This document shows positions 28,461 to 37,140 of a DNA stretch of 64,000 bases, piece by piece; the stretch's first letter is position 1, and each line of letters opens with the position of its first letter. The stretch spans positions 744,001-808,000 of the forward strand of contig CANMTD010000002.1 in the NCBI GenBank assembly GCA_947500775.1, written 5' to 3'. This DNA is from an uncultured Paracoccaceae bacterium (GTDB lineage: Bacteria; Pseudomonadota; Alphaproteobacteria; Rhodobacterales; Rhodobacteraceae). The notes under the pieces are model-generated. The model was given only the letters and a program-made list of their open reading frames with translations, was not told where the DNA came from and made no database searches. A program made the position numbers and the translations under genes.

Positions 28461-29315
28461 TCAAGAAAAGGTCGGTATCGTATCGGAGAGTTCCATCTCG
28501 AAACCGAACCACTTTTCCTGCAGCGCGTAGATCTCGCCGCTGTCTTTCAGGCGGGTCAACTCTTCGTCCATCCAAGCCACGATCTCCGGGTCTTCCTTGC
28601 GCGCGGCGATGCCGGCCCAATTAAGCTTGCCGACCGGGCGCACAATGGCGTAAGCGCCGGGGCGGTCCTTCATCACCTGCCCCAATGTGGAAGAGGTGTT
28701 CAGCACGCCGTCAACGGACCCTTGGCTGAGCGCAAGATAGGCAGACGGGTGATCATCGTAGATCTTCACGTCTGAGAAGCCCTCGCCCACTGCCGCAGCG
28801 ATCTCTTCGTCCAAACCAGGCTTCATCATCTCGCCCGGCGAGCCGAGCTTTACGCCAAGGACCTTCCCGGACAATCCCCCAATGGATGTGATCGTGTCTG
28901 CATCTTCGGCACGAATCAAAAGCGCCTGCGCCGCTTCTGCATACGGAATAGAGAAGGCGACCTTTTCCAAACGCTCCTTACGGTAGCTCATGGACGACAT
29001 GATCACGTCGAACCGCCCTGCATAAAGTGCCGGAATGACCCCGGACCATTGCGTATCAATGAACTCGGGCTCGACGCCCAAAGAGGCGCACATCAGGGCT
29101 GCGAGGTCGACATCATAGCCCACGATCTCTCCCTTGTCGCGAAAGGTAAAGGGCGGGTACGTCGCCTCGCATCCGATCTTTAGCACACCGGCGGCTTGCA
29201 CATCAGCCAGAGTTTTACCCGCAGCGAAAGCCCGCGTCGGTGCCAACATGGGTGCCGCCAGACCCGCCGCTGCGCCGATCAAAACGGAGCGGCGTGTTGT
29301 TTTCAGTTTTGTCAT
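28461..29315 (-). CDS. ABC transporter substrate-binding protein (SBP_bac_3 type)
   Basis: A 284-residue periplasmic binding protein. The N-terminus TTRRSVLIGAAAGLAAPML looks like a twin-arginine signal ending at AFA-AG. The mature part has the family start LKIGCEATYPPFTFRDKGEIVGYDVDL and the C-terminal IYALQEKWFG. The ATG at 29315 is preferred over 29336 because GGGGA lies 9 bases upstream. It is first in the operon; an AATGGCATGCCATT palindrome sits 47 bases before its start, near the expected promoter, so the adjacent GntR protein is the likely regulator. Confidence 0.94.
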   Translation of the reverse strand: MTKLKTTRRSVLIGAAAGLAAPMLAPTRAFAAGKTLADVQAAGVLKIGCEATYPPFTFRDKGEIVGYDVDLAALMCASLGVEPEFIDTQWSGVIPALYAGRFDVIMSSMSYRKERLEKVAFSIPYAEAAQALLIRAEDADTITSIGGLSGKVLGVKLGSPGEMMKPGLDEEIAAAVGEGFSDVKIYDDHPSAYLALSQGSVDGVLNTSSTLGQVMKDRPGAYAIVRPVGKLNWAGIAARKEDPEIVAWMDEELTRLKDSGEIYALQEKWFGFEMELSDTIPTFS

Positions 29316-29666
29316 CCGAATATCCCCAAATATCATTCAAGCAAGTTGTGCGACGCAAAAAAATGGCATGCCATTACGCCGAACGATGCCAAGACCCTTG
29401 AAATCAAGACGCCCTGACGCAAGGAAATAAACCGCCCCCACCATGGGCATCGCCGCACCGCAAGGTTTTTAGTCGGCCCTGCAGGTCATCGCCAAAAAAA
29501 TGTGCCGAAATGGCATTTCCATCCTTGATTGGCGGATGACTCTCAGAAAAAATTCAGGATTTATCTGGCTTGGAGCGCTCATGTACCCCTATTTGACCAT
29601 GCTGCGGGATTGACGCAGCCTTCGATAACACGCATTCGGACGCCTCATTCAGAGTAAGAATTCAGC
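29316..29666. promoter_or_regulatory. Divergent control region between ABC operon and GntR gene
   Basis: 351 gene-free bases between two divergent starts. It holds the perfect palindrome at 29362-29375 and a looser AAATGGCATTTCCAT at 29508-29522 that resembles it with one extra base in the spacer. No protein-like frame was seen. Confidence 0.6.
29362..29375. promoter_or_regulatory. Candidate GntR operator 1
   Basis: AATGGCATGCCATT, a perfect 14-bp palindrome 47 bases upstream of the substrate-binding protein start. The same sequence, as a 16-bp palindrome, lies at 30430-30445 and a degraded copy at 45395-45407. Confidence 0.65.
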
Positions 29667-30332
29667 ATGACAAACGCACAAAAAGTGGATCAACAAAAAG
29701 CAGGTGCGGCGCAGGTCGCGGCCATCCTGCGCGACCGGATCGTCAAGGGTGACATCAAGGCAAGGGATCGCCTAGTGGAACGCCAACTCTCAACAGAGTT
29801 GAACGTCTCGCGCACCCCCATTCGCGAGGCCCTGAAGTTACTTGAGGCCGATGGGCTGATCGAGATATCGCTGCACCGCGGAGCAATCGTCTCGGATTAT
29901 CTCCCCGGCGATGCCCTGGCGCTTTTTGACGTCATTGCAGTTCTGGAAAGCCTTGCGGCCAAGCGCGTTTGCGAGACACTGACCCCCGCGGTTTTGCAAC
30001 AATTGGAAGATTTTCATGGCGCGATGCTGGATCATCATAGCGCGGGGCGTCGGCGCGATTACTTCGATCTCAATACAATGATCCATGACTTTATTATTCA
30101 GCAAGCCGCCAACCCGATGCTGCTGGAGACCCATGAACGTTTGATGATCCGCGCCCGCCGTGGCCGCTTTCTTGCCATCATGAACCCGGAACGCCTGTCA
30201 CAAGCGGTCAGTGAACATGAAGCCCTCATGCAGGCCTTCCGCAGCAAGGACGCGAGCCTTGCTGAAAACGTATGGGCGCAGCACTTGCGCCATACGGGCG
30301 AAACCGTGGCGGCGGCGTTAGACGCCCCCTAA
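29667..30332 (+). CDS. GntR family regulator, FCD subfamily
   Basis: A 221-residue regulator. The N-terminal winged helix (residues 15-80) has LRDRIVKGDIKARDRLVERQLSTELNVSRTPIREALKLLE, the standard GntR recognition region. The C-terminal helical FCD ligand domain shows the metal-binding pattern Asp/His: FDLNTMIHDFI and, near the end, VSEHEAL and HLRHTGE. It is divergent from the ABC/amidohydrolase operon and 166 bases upstream of the deacetylase operon. Palindromes on both sides of the gene are likely its operators, so it probably controls both and itself. The effector is unknown; FCD regulators usually sense a carboxylic acid of the pathway. Confidence 0.94.
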   Translation: MTNAQKVDQQKAGAAQVAAILRDRIVKGDIKARDRLVERQLSTELNVSRTPIREALKLLEADGLIEISLHRGAIVSDYLPGDALALFDVIAVLESLAAKRVCETLTPAVLQQLEDFHGAMLDHHSAGRRRDYFDLNTMIHDFIIQQAANPMLLETHERLMIRARRGRFLAIMNPERLSQAVSEHEALMQAFRSKDASLAENVWAQHLRHTGETVAAALDAP

Positions 30333-30429
30333 ACGCTGAGAAATCGGCACGCCCCGGGCGTTTCAGCTTAATTTTCCATCAAATGCAGGATTTGGTCAGG
30401 ATTCTTCGATGTTTTGAGTCTGGCTCCGC

Positions 30430-30445
30430 AAATGGCATGCCATTT
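30430..30445. promoter_or_regulatory. Candidate GntR operator 2
   Basis: AAATGGCATGCCATTT, a perfect 16-bp palindrome 54 bases upstream of the PuuE-like gene that heads the long plus-strand operon. It contains the 14-bp core of operator 1. Confidence 0.7.
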
Positions 30446-30498
30446 TGAACACTCCATAACAGTGAGGGGTTTGTTTTGGATCGCTGCACCCGTGTGCC

Positions 30499-31392
30499 AT
30501 GGTTTTTCGGATGACCCGCAATCTGCGGGGCTACTGGAATGACGCGCCAGCCGCCTGCTGGCCAGACGGCGCGCAGCTAGCTGTTTCTTTCGTCGTGAAC
30601 ATCGAGGAAGGCGCGGAACTTTCGATTGCTCAAGGCGATGAGCGCAACGAAAGCCGCTATGAGGCCGTTGAAGAGGTCAAAGGCGCACCTGACCCCTGTA
30701 TGGAAAGCCATTTTGGCTATGGGCCCCGGCGCGGTTATCTGCGGATTGCAGAGGCTTTCGCCGCTCATGACGCAAAAGCGACGTTTTCCACTTGTGGCCG
30801 CGCGGCGGAGGCCACCCCTTGGCTTATCAAGGATGCGGTGGCCCGGGGCCATGAGATTTCGTGTCACGGCTGGCGATGGGAAACCCATGCGGGCATGGAC
30901 GCCGATCACGAACGCACGGTGATCGCACGGACTTATGAGACCATCACCGAGATCGCGGGCACAGCACCGGTCGGGTGGCATACGCGGTCTGCCACCTCGC
31001 CTCAGACCCGGGATCTGCTGAAGCAGCACGGCGGCTTTGCCTATGACAGCAACGCCTATGACGACGACATTCCCTATATGGACGGCAGCCTTGTGGTTCT
31101 GCCCTATGCCTTCGACACCAATGATATGCGGTTCACGCCGGGCGGTGGTTTCGTGCATGCACGGGACTTTGCCGATTACGTGATTGCGGGCTTTGACCGG
31201 CTCTATGCGGAAGGGGCCAAGGCGGCGCGGATGATGTCGATTGGGTTGCACCCCCGTATCATCGGGCGGCCTTCGCGGATTGCAGGGCTGGAGAAAGTGC
31301 TGTCCCACATCGCAGCCCATAAGGATGTTTGGATCGCCCCGCGCAGGGCCATCGCGGCGTGTTGGTCCGAACATCATGGGGGCACGTCATGA
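30499..31392 (+). CDS. Polysaccharide deacetylase family protein, PuuE-like (1)
   Basis: A 297-residue NodB-homology protein of the PuuE group, metal-independent allantoinases and related cyclic-amide hydrolases. Typical parts are LAVSFVVNIEEGAE, FGYGPRRGYLRI, the active-site-region SCHGWRWETHAGMD and YDSNAYDDDIPY. The usual products are ring-opened ureides. A weak ribosome site leaves the start uncertain; ATG 30511 (MTRNLRGYW) is an alternative. It heads an operon of overlapping genes. A second copy of this type occurs at 36217. True allantoinase activity is only one possibility. Confidence 0.88.
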   Translation: MVFRMTRNLRGYWNDAPAACWPDGAQLAVSFVVNIEEGAELSIAQGDERNESRYEAVEEVKGAPDPCMESHFGYGPRRGYLRIAEAFAAHDAKATFSTCGRAAEATPWLIKDAVARGHEISCHGWRWETHAGMDADHERTVIARTYETITEIAGTAPVGWHTRSATSPQTRDLLKQHGGFAYDSNAYDDDIPYMDGSLVVLPYAFDTNDMRFTPGGGFVHARDFADYVIAGFDRLYAEGAKAARMMSIGLHPRIIGRPSRIAGLEKVLSHIAAHKDVWIAPRRAIAACWSEHHGGTS

Positions 31393-32726
31393 GCCTGCTG
31401 GACGGCCCCCTGTCCCCGCTTGTCGCGGAGGTGCAAAGCGGCGCGGCTTCGGCCGTGGCTTTGACCCGTGAGGCCCTGGACCGCGCAGAGGCCCGCAATC
31501 CGGCGATCAATGCGGTCTGCGGGATCAATCCGGCGGCGCTGGACGAGGCCAAATCGGTTGAGGTCCGGATCAAGGCAGGCGAGGCCCTGCCGCTGGCCGG
31601 TGTCCCGGTGCTGATCAAGGACAACATATGGGTAAAGGGCCTGCGGATCGCCCAAGGCTCCAACCTGTTCGCCGATCACATCGCCCCGGAAGATGCCGAA
31701 GCGGTGACCCGCCTGCGCAAAGCCGGGGCCGTGGTCATCGGGATTGCGACCTGTACGGAATTTGCCTGCAAGGGGGCTGGGAGTTCGCAGTTGCATGGCA
31801 TCACCCGCAATCCCATTGACACTGCGCTGACACCGGGCGGCTCTTCCTGCGGGTCGGTCGCCGCGGTGGCGGCAGGCATCGTGCCAATGGCACTTGGTAC
31901 CGATGCGGGCGGATCCACCCGCCGCCCCCCGGCGCACACCGGCCTATGCGGGATGAAGCCCACGCAAGATTTGATCCCTTACGGCCCCGGCTTTGATGAA
32001 CCGGTCTGGGGCATTTCCGTCATCTGCCCTGTGGCGCGCCGGATGGAGGACATCGCCCTCGCGATGAGCGTCTTGGGCGGTTTGAGCCCGGCCAAGACGC
32101 CGACACAAGCAATTGCCATTTCTGCGGATTTTGGCACAGGCCAACCTCTCGACCCGGACGTTGCCGCGAATTTTGACGCGGTGGTCACGACCCTCAAGGC
32201 GACAGGCATCAAGATCACCGATGCCGACATCCATTGGCCCGGCGACATCAGGGGCCACGACATTCAACCCCTGCAATATGCAGGGCTTGCCGATTTGTAC
32301 GGAACCGAATGGAAGGCGCGACCAGAAATCTTTGATCCCCCGCTCGGCGATCAGATCGCAAAGGGCCTTGCACTCAGCGGGGTAGAGGTCGCGGCGGCGC
32401 ATCAGGTATCCCACAAGATGCGCGACACCCTGTGCGCCGCCCTGGACCGGCACGGTTTCATTGCAACGCCCACCACACCGTGTGCCGCATGGCCCGCCGC
32501 GCAAAACGCGCCGACCAAGATTGGTGGCAAGCCTGCCGCCGCCCGCGATCACGCGGCCTTCACTCCGCAGATCAACCATGCAGGCGTGCCTGCCCTTTCG
32601 ATCCCCTGTGGCAAGGACAGCCGGGGCAGACCTTTGGGGCTGCAGCTGATTGCGCAGGCAGGTGCGGATGCGGCGCTGATCGCGCTTGGCCAATCCCTTG
32701 AACCTATTTTGCAAAAGGTCGCCTGA
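31389..32726 (+). CDS. Amidase (amidase signature family)
   Basis: A 445-residue amidase. The Ser-cisSer-Lys triad is visible: Lys in VPVLIKDNIWVKG, cis-Ser in TPGGSSCGSVAAVAAG, nucleophile Ser in GTDAGGSTRRPPAHTGLCGMKPT. It hydrolyses a small amide to acid and ammonia; the substrate is not readable. The ATG at 31389 overlaps the previous stop by ATGA; the 60-base longer frame would run into the deacetylase gene. Confidence 0.93.
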   Translation: MSLLDGPLSPLVAEVQSGAASAVALTREALDRAEARNPAINAVCGINPAALDEAKSVEVRIKAGEALPLAGVPVLIKDNIWVKGLRIAQGSNLFADHIAPEDAEAVTRLRKAGAVVIGIATCTEFACKGAGSSQLHGITRNPIDTALTPGGSSCGSVAAVAAGIVPMALGTDAGGSTRRPPAHTGLCGMKPTQDLIPYGPGFDEPVWGISVICPVARRMEDIALAMSVLGGLSPAKTPTQAIAISADFGTGQPLDPDVAANFDAVVTTLKATGIKITDADIHWPGDIRGHDIQPLQYAGLADLYGTEWKARPEIFDPPLGDQIAKGLALSGVEVAAAHQVSHKMRDTLCAALDRHGFIATPTTPCAAWPAAQNAPTKIGGKPAAARDHAAFTPQINHAGVPALSIPCGKDSRGRPLGLQLIAQAGADAALIALGQSLEPILQKVA

Positions 32727-32727
32727 C

Positions 32728-33471
32728 ATGCGCATTTTGATGATCAACCCAAACATGACCCAAGGCATGACGGACACGATGACTGAAGTGGCCTGCGCAA
32801 CGGCTGGGGACATCGCTCAGATCATCCCGTCAACCGCGACCCGAGGCTTCCCCTACATCTCATCGCGTGCCGAGGCTCAGATCGCGGGCGCTCATGTGCT
32901 GGAAACAATCGCAGCACATCAGGGGCAGGTGGACGCGGTCATCGTCGCCGCCTTCGGTGATCCCGGGCTGGTCGCCGCACGGGAATTGTTTGACGTCCCG
33001 GTTGTTGGCATGGCCGAAGCCGCGGTGTTGACCGCTGCGATGCTCGGCGAACGCTTTGCGGTGGTGACATTTTCACCCCACATGGTGCGTTGGTATCAGG
33101 ACTGCGTGCTGCAAACCGGCCTTGGCGCGCGCTTCACTGGCGTCCGCTGTCCAAAAGACCCACCGGATACCATCGACAACATCGCCGCCGAGCTCAAGGG
33201 TGACCTGATCGCCCTTGCCGGACAAGCAACGCTCGAAGATGGCGCGGACGTGATCATCCTTGGCGGCGCGCCCCTGGCCGGACTGGCACCAAAAATCGCA
33301 CAAGACACAAAAGGCATCCTGATCGACCCCATCGCGGCAGCGACGGCACAGGCCATCGCCATGCTCCAGCTTTCGCCCAACTACTCAAACCGCACCGCCC
33401 CCCCGGCGGCGAAAGCCTCGATCGGGCTCAGTCCAGCGCTTGCAGCCATCATCGCAGGAGACCCCTCATGA
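32728..33471 (+). CDS. Asp/Glu/hydantoin racemase family protein lacking both catalytic Cys
   Basis: A 247-residue member of the Asp/Glu/hydantoin racemase family. The fold signature is clear: MRILMINPNMTQGMTDTM and VDAVIVAAFGDPGL, VPVVGMAEAAVLTA, RFAVVTFS, VIILGGAPLAGLA. In characterised hydantoin racemases the third block reads ACFDD or similar and the last LGCAGM, with two catalytic Cys. Here these are Ala and Gly. A two-base racemisation through Cys is therefore unlikely; it may catalyse another reaction or have a binding role. It sits between the amidase and hydantoinase genes, one base after the amidase stop. Confidence 0.88.
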   Translation: MRILMINPNMTQGMTDTMTEVACATAGDIAQIIPSTATRGFPYISSRAEAQIAGAHVLETIAAHQGQVDAVIVAAFGDPGLVAARELFDVPVVGMAEAAVLTAAMLGERFAVVTFSPHMVRWYQDCVLQTGLGARFTGVRCPKDPPDTIDNIAAELKGDLIALAGQATLEDGADVIILGGAPLAGLAPKIAQDTKGILIDPIAAATAQAIAMLQLSPNYSNRTAPPAAKASIGLSPALAAIIAGDPS

Positions 33472-34865
33472 CCCATGACACCGTCATCACTGGTGCACAC
33501 GTCGTTACGGCCAGTGGCACAACACAGTGCGATATCGGCATCACGGGCGGAAAGATCGCTACCCTTGGCACCGAGCTTGACGGCGTAGAGGTGATCGATG
33601 CCACTGGCCTCATTGCCCTGCCCGGCGGGATCGACAGCCATGTCCATATCTCGCAACCCTCCGGCCCAGGAATCGAGATGGCGGATGACTTCACCACCGG
33701 CACCCGGTCTGCAGCCTGTGGCGGCAACACCACCGTCCTGCCCTTTTGCCTGCCCGAAGAAGGCCAGACCCTGCGTGAAGCCGTCGCCGCCTATCGCGCC
33801 AAGGCCGAGGGCAACTGCCTGACCGATGTCTCATTCCACCTGATCGTCAAGGAAACCGATCCGGTCACGTTAGGTCAGGATTTACCCGCTTTGATCCAGG
33901 CCGGATACACCAGCTTCAAGGTTTTCATGACCTACGCCGGGCTGGCGCTCAGCGACCGGCAGATCCTTGATGTCATGGCCGTGGCCAAAGAACAGAACGC
34001 CATGGTTATGGTCCACGCAGAAAACGAAGACGCCATCGAGTTCCTACGCGACCGCGCCGAGCGTGCGGGCGAGACCGGCCCCTACCACCACGCCACGACG
34101 CGCCCTGTTCCGGTGGAACGCGAGGCGACCCACCGCGCCATCTCGTTGGCCGAAATCGCAGGCGTACCGCTGACGATCGTGCATGTCTCCAACGGCGAGG
34201 CAAAAGAAGAGATTGTACGCGCCCGCCAGCGCGGGCTGACAGTGTTCGCCGAAACCTGCCCGCAATACATCACCTTGACCGCGCAGGATCTGGACCGCGA
34301 CGGGTTTGACGGGGCAAAATACGTCTGCTCGCCGCCGCCACGCACATCCGAAGAATGGCCGAAGATCTGGGCAGGGATCGAGCAAGGCGTATTTGACCTG
34401 TTTTCCTCCGATCATTGCCCGTTTCGCTTCAACGATCCGGCCGGAAAGGACGCGCCGGGCGCGCGCAAGAGCTTTCGTAACATTCCAAACGGCATTCCCG
34501 GCGTCGAAACCCGCCTACCGATCCTGTTTTCCGAAGGTGTCGTGACGGGCAGGCTTAGCCTTGAACGCTTTGCAGCTATCACCGCCACGAACCACGCCCG
34601 GCTTTACGGGCTGTTCCCGCGCAAAGGGGCGATCATGGTGGGCGCGGATGCGGATATCGCGCTTTGGGATCCGACGCTCAAAAAGCCGATCCGGCAAGCC
34701 GACCTGAACCACGGATCAGACTATACGCCCTGGGAGGGGTTTGAAGTAACAGGGTGGCCAATACGCACGATCCTGCGTGGTGTGACAGTCGCCCAGGACG
34801 GAGCGCCGGTCAGCGCGCCGATTGGGACTCATCTGGAGCGGGAGGCACCGGATGTTCTGCTATAG
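33468..34865 (+). CDS. Dihydropyrimidinase / D-hydantoinase
   Basis: A 465-residue cyclic amidohydrolase that opens hydantoin or dihydropyrimidine rings to N-carbamoyl amino acids. All metal ligands are visible: HVH in GIDSHVHIS, carboxylated Lys in TSFKVFMTY, His in MVMVHAENED, His in LTIVHVSNGE and Asp in FSSDHCPFRFND. The start overlaps the preceding gene by ATGA. The last 56 bases overlap, tail to tail, the antisense racemase-family gene at 34810. Confidence 0.95.
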   Translation: MTHDTVITGAHVVTASGTTQCDIGITGGKIATLGTELDGVEVIDATGLIALPGGIDSHVHISQPSGPGIEMADDFTTGTRSAACGGNTTVLPFCLPEEGQTLREAVAAYRAKAEGNCLTDVSFHLIVKETDPVTLGQDLPALIQAGYTSFKVFMTYAGLALSDRQILDVMAVAKEQNAMVMVHAENEDAIEFLRDRAERAGETGPYHHATTRPVPVEREATHRAISLAEIAGVPLTIVHVSNGEAKEEIVRARQRGLTVFAETCPQYITLTAQDLDRDGFDGAKYVCSPPPRTSEEWPKIWAGIEQGVFDLFSSDHCPFRFNDPAGKDAPGARKSFRNIPNGIPGVETRLPILFSEGVVTGRLSLERFAAITATNHARLYGLFPRKGAIMVGADADIALWDPTLKKPIRQADLNHGSDYTPWEGFEVTGWPIRTILRGVTVAQDGAPVSAPIGTHLEREAPDVLL

Positions 34866-35475
34866 CCGCCGCGATCTCGTTGCACGCGGCGACCAAGGGC
34901 TGAATCAAGGGCACTGGAACCGCCTGCGCAATGCGCTCTGCGGCAGTGGCCAAGGGGCCTCCGCCAATGATCACGCGCGCGGCACCCGCATCGCAGGCCC
35001 GAATGCATCCGGCGATCAGGGCGTTATCAAGCCTGACGGGGTCAGCCAAAAGCGCCTCGGGCGCGCCATCGGTCAAAAAGCAGCCCAGATAATTTTTGCC
35101 GTGGGCGTTCATCAAGGCATCAATCGCCGGGGCGAGTTTTGGCGTCGTGGTGACCACGGCAAAGGCCCCGCCGCCCTGCCCGGCCTGTCGCGCCGCCGCA
35201 GCCCCGATGCCCACAACCGGCACATCACTGGAAGCGGCCAATTGTTCCGCACCGGGATCACCAAAGGCTGCAATGATCATTCCCCCTGCGGCGGGCAAGG
35301 ACGCAGCCGCGATCTGGCGTCCTGCCGCGGACAAGGCCGCAGGATCGGTAATCATTCCGGGTGCCTTGGCATTCGTCCACCCCTCGACATGCGGCAGATG
35401 CCGGCGGGCAATGGCCAGCATAGCTGCGGTCGTCTGCACCGAACTGTTCGGGTTGATCAACAAGACTGGTTTCAT
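34810..35475 (-). CDS. Second Asp/Glu racemase family protein, antisense in the operon
   Basis: A 221-residue member of the same racemase family (VLLINPNSSVQTTAAML, MIIAAFGDPGAEQLA, VPVVGIGAAAARQ, FAVVTTT, VIIGGGPLATAAERI). As in its plus-strand cousin, both usual Cys positions are replaced (Ala in IIAAFGDPG, Gly in IGGGPLA). It lies on the opposite strand inside the plus-strand catabolic operon, overlapping the hydantoinase 3' end by 56 bases and starting only 17 bases from the divergent next gene. It would be transcribed against the operon. Role unknown. Confidence 0.85.
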   Translation of the reverse strand: MKPVLLINPNSSVQTTAAMLAIARRHLPHVEGWTNAKAPGMITDPAALSAAGRQIAAASLPAAGGMIIAAFGDPGAEQLAASSDVPVVGIGAAAARQAGQGGGAFAVVTTTPKLAPAIDALMNAHGKNYLGCFLTDGAPEALLADPVRLDNALIAGCIRACDAGAARVIIGGGPLATAAERIAQAVPVPLIQPLVAACNEIAAAIAEHPVPPAPDESQSAR

Positions 35476-35492
35476 ATCAAAAGGTATCCCGC

Positions 35493-36224
35493 ATGACAGC
35501 TGAATTGGCCAGCACCCGATTGGGCATGCTCACGCCCTCGTCGAACACGGTGCTTGAACCCCTGACCGCCGCGATGCTGGCCGATCTGCCGGATGCATCG
35601 GCGCATTTCGCGCGGTTCCGGGTCCTGAAAATCTCGATGGACGAAGATGCGCTCGGCCAGTTCAAGAATGAACCGATGCTGGCCGCAGCCGAGCTGTTGG
35701 CCGATGCAGAGGTGCAATCCATATGCTGGAACGGCACGTCCTCGGGATGGCTTGGATTTGACACCGACCGCGCCCTGATTGCCGAGATCGAGGCCCGAAC
35801 TGGCGTCAAAGCCTGCTCATCCATTCTGGCGATGAATGAACTTCTGGGAAAACTGGGCGCGCTGCGCGTGGGGTTTATCACCCCCTACCTGCCCGAGATC
35901 CAGACCCGTATCCTTGCGAACTATCGCGCTGAAGGCTTTGAAATTGCGGGGGAAAGGCACTTGGGCGATCCGGGGAACTTTTCATTCGCGACCTACACAG
36001 AGGCCGAAATTCTGGACCTGTGCCGCGCCGTTGCCGCAGAGAGGCCTGACGCGATCACCATCTATTGCACCAATTTCCGCGGCGCGAGGCTGGCCCCGAT
36101 CATTGAAGCCGAAACCGGCATCCCGGTGCTTGACAGCGTGTCCACCGCCTTATGGAAATCCATGCAGGTCGCGGGCGATGACCCGGCGCGGATCAAAGGC
36201 TGGGGGCGGCTGTTCGATGTCTGA
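35493..36224 (+). CDS. Maleate isomerase / arylmalonate decarboxylase-like protein
   Basis: A 243-residue protein of the Asp/Glu racemase superfamily branch that holds maleate cis-trans isomerase and arylmalonate decarboxylase. The start RLGMLTPSSNTVLEPLTAAML is typical. Both catalytic-type Cys are kept: SICWNGTSSGWLG and ITIYCTNFRGA. Maleate isomerase converts maleate to fumarate, the last step of maleamate pathways; with the upstream amidase such a route is conceivable. The ribosome site is AAAGGT. It overlaps the next gene by 8 bases. Confidence 0.85.
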   Translation: MTAELASTRLGMLTPSSNTVLEPLTAAMLADLPDASAHFARFRVLKISMDEDALGQFKNEPMLAAAELLADAEVQSICWNGTSSGWLGFDTDRALIAEIEARTGVKACSSILAMNELLGKLGALRVGFITPYLPEIQTRILANYRAEGFEIAGERHLGDPGNFSFATYTEAEILDLCRAVAAERPDAITIYCTNFRGARLAPIIEAETGIPVLDSVSTALWKSMQVAGDDPARIKGWGRLFDV

Positions 36225-37140
36225 CCGCGACCTCATTGGATACGCCGGAACGCCACCAGAGATCATCTGGCCCAATGGTGCCCGTGTGGCCGTCTCGGTC
36301 GTCATCAATTTCGAAGAAGGCGCAGAAAGGCAGGTTGGCGACGGGGACAGCACCTCAGAGCGTGTTGGCGAAGTGATCAGCGTTGTGCCCGAAGGCCAGC
36401 GAGACCAAGGACAGGAACAGATCTTTGCCTATGGCAGCCGCGTTGGTCTTTGGCGGTTCCTGGAGGCCCTGAAGGGCACGCAGACCCCCGCGACCTTCTA
36501 TATGTGTGGGCGTGCGGTAGACCGCGCACCGCAACTGGCCCTTGCGATCGCCGAGGCTGGTTGCGAGGCCGCCTGCCACGGCTGGCTGTGGCGACCGCAT
36601 GCGGATTTCACCGACATCGACAGCGAGCGTGATGCACTGACGCGCGCCACAACTGCAATTGAAAACGCCACTGGCCAGCGCCCACTCGGCTTCTTCTGTC
36701 GCGGTTCGGAAAGCGCGTGGACCCGGCAACTGCTGGCCGAGGCGGGTTACATATATACCTCCAACGCCTTTGACGACGATCTGCCCTACCCGGACCCAAG
36801 CGGGTTGGTCGTTGTACCTTACAATCTCGACACCAATGACATGAAATTCTTTCATCCCAACGGTTTTGCCCGGGCGGCTGAGATGATGGATTATGTGCGC
36901 GACGCGGTTGAGCAGCTCTTGAGCGAGGCGCGCCGAGGCAAGTCCTCTACCCTTTCCATCGGCTTTCATCTTCGCATTACCGGGCGTCCGGCCAGGTTCC
37001 GCGCCGTCACTGAAATCCTGGAGTTTCTGGCCGGCCTCGACGGCCAGATCTGGCGGGCCCGTCGCATCGACATTGCCCGCCACTTTGCTGCGACACCTCC
37101 CCGCAGCCCAATCATCAACCAACACGGAGAAACGACATGA
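36217..37140 (+). CDS. Polysaccharide deacetylase family protein, PuuE-like (2)
   Basis: A 307-residue second PuuE-type protein: VAVSVVINFEEGAERQVGDGD, FAYGSRVGLWRFLEAL, EAACHGWLWRPHADFTD, YTSNAFDDDLPYPDPSG. It shares layout with the protein at 30499 but differs enough to suggest another substrate rather than recent duplication. A GGGGGCGG ribosome site precedes the ATG, which lies inside the end of the maleate-isomerase-like gene. Its stop overlaps the TRAP binding-protein start by ATGA, so transport and hydrolysis are coupled. Confidence 0.88.
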   Translation: MSDRDLIGYAGTPPEIIWPNGARVAVSVVINFEEGAERQVGDGDSTSERVGEVISVVPEGQRDQGQEQIFAYGSRVGLWRFLEALKGTQTPATFYMCGRAVDRAPQLALAIAEAGCEAACHGWLWRPHADFTDIDSERDALTRATTAIENATGQRPLGFFCRGSESAWTRQLLAEAGYIYTSNAFDDDLPYPDPSGLVVVPYNLDTNDMKFFHPNGFARAAEMMDYVRDAVEQLLSEARRGKSSTLSIGFHLRITGRPARFRAVTEILEFLAGLDGQIWRARRIDIARHFAATPPRSPIINQHGETT

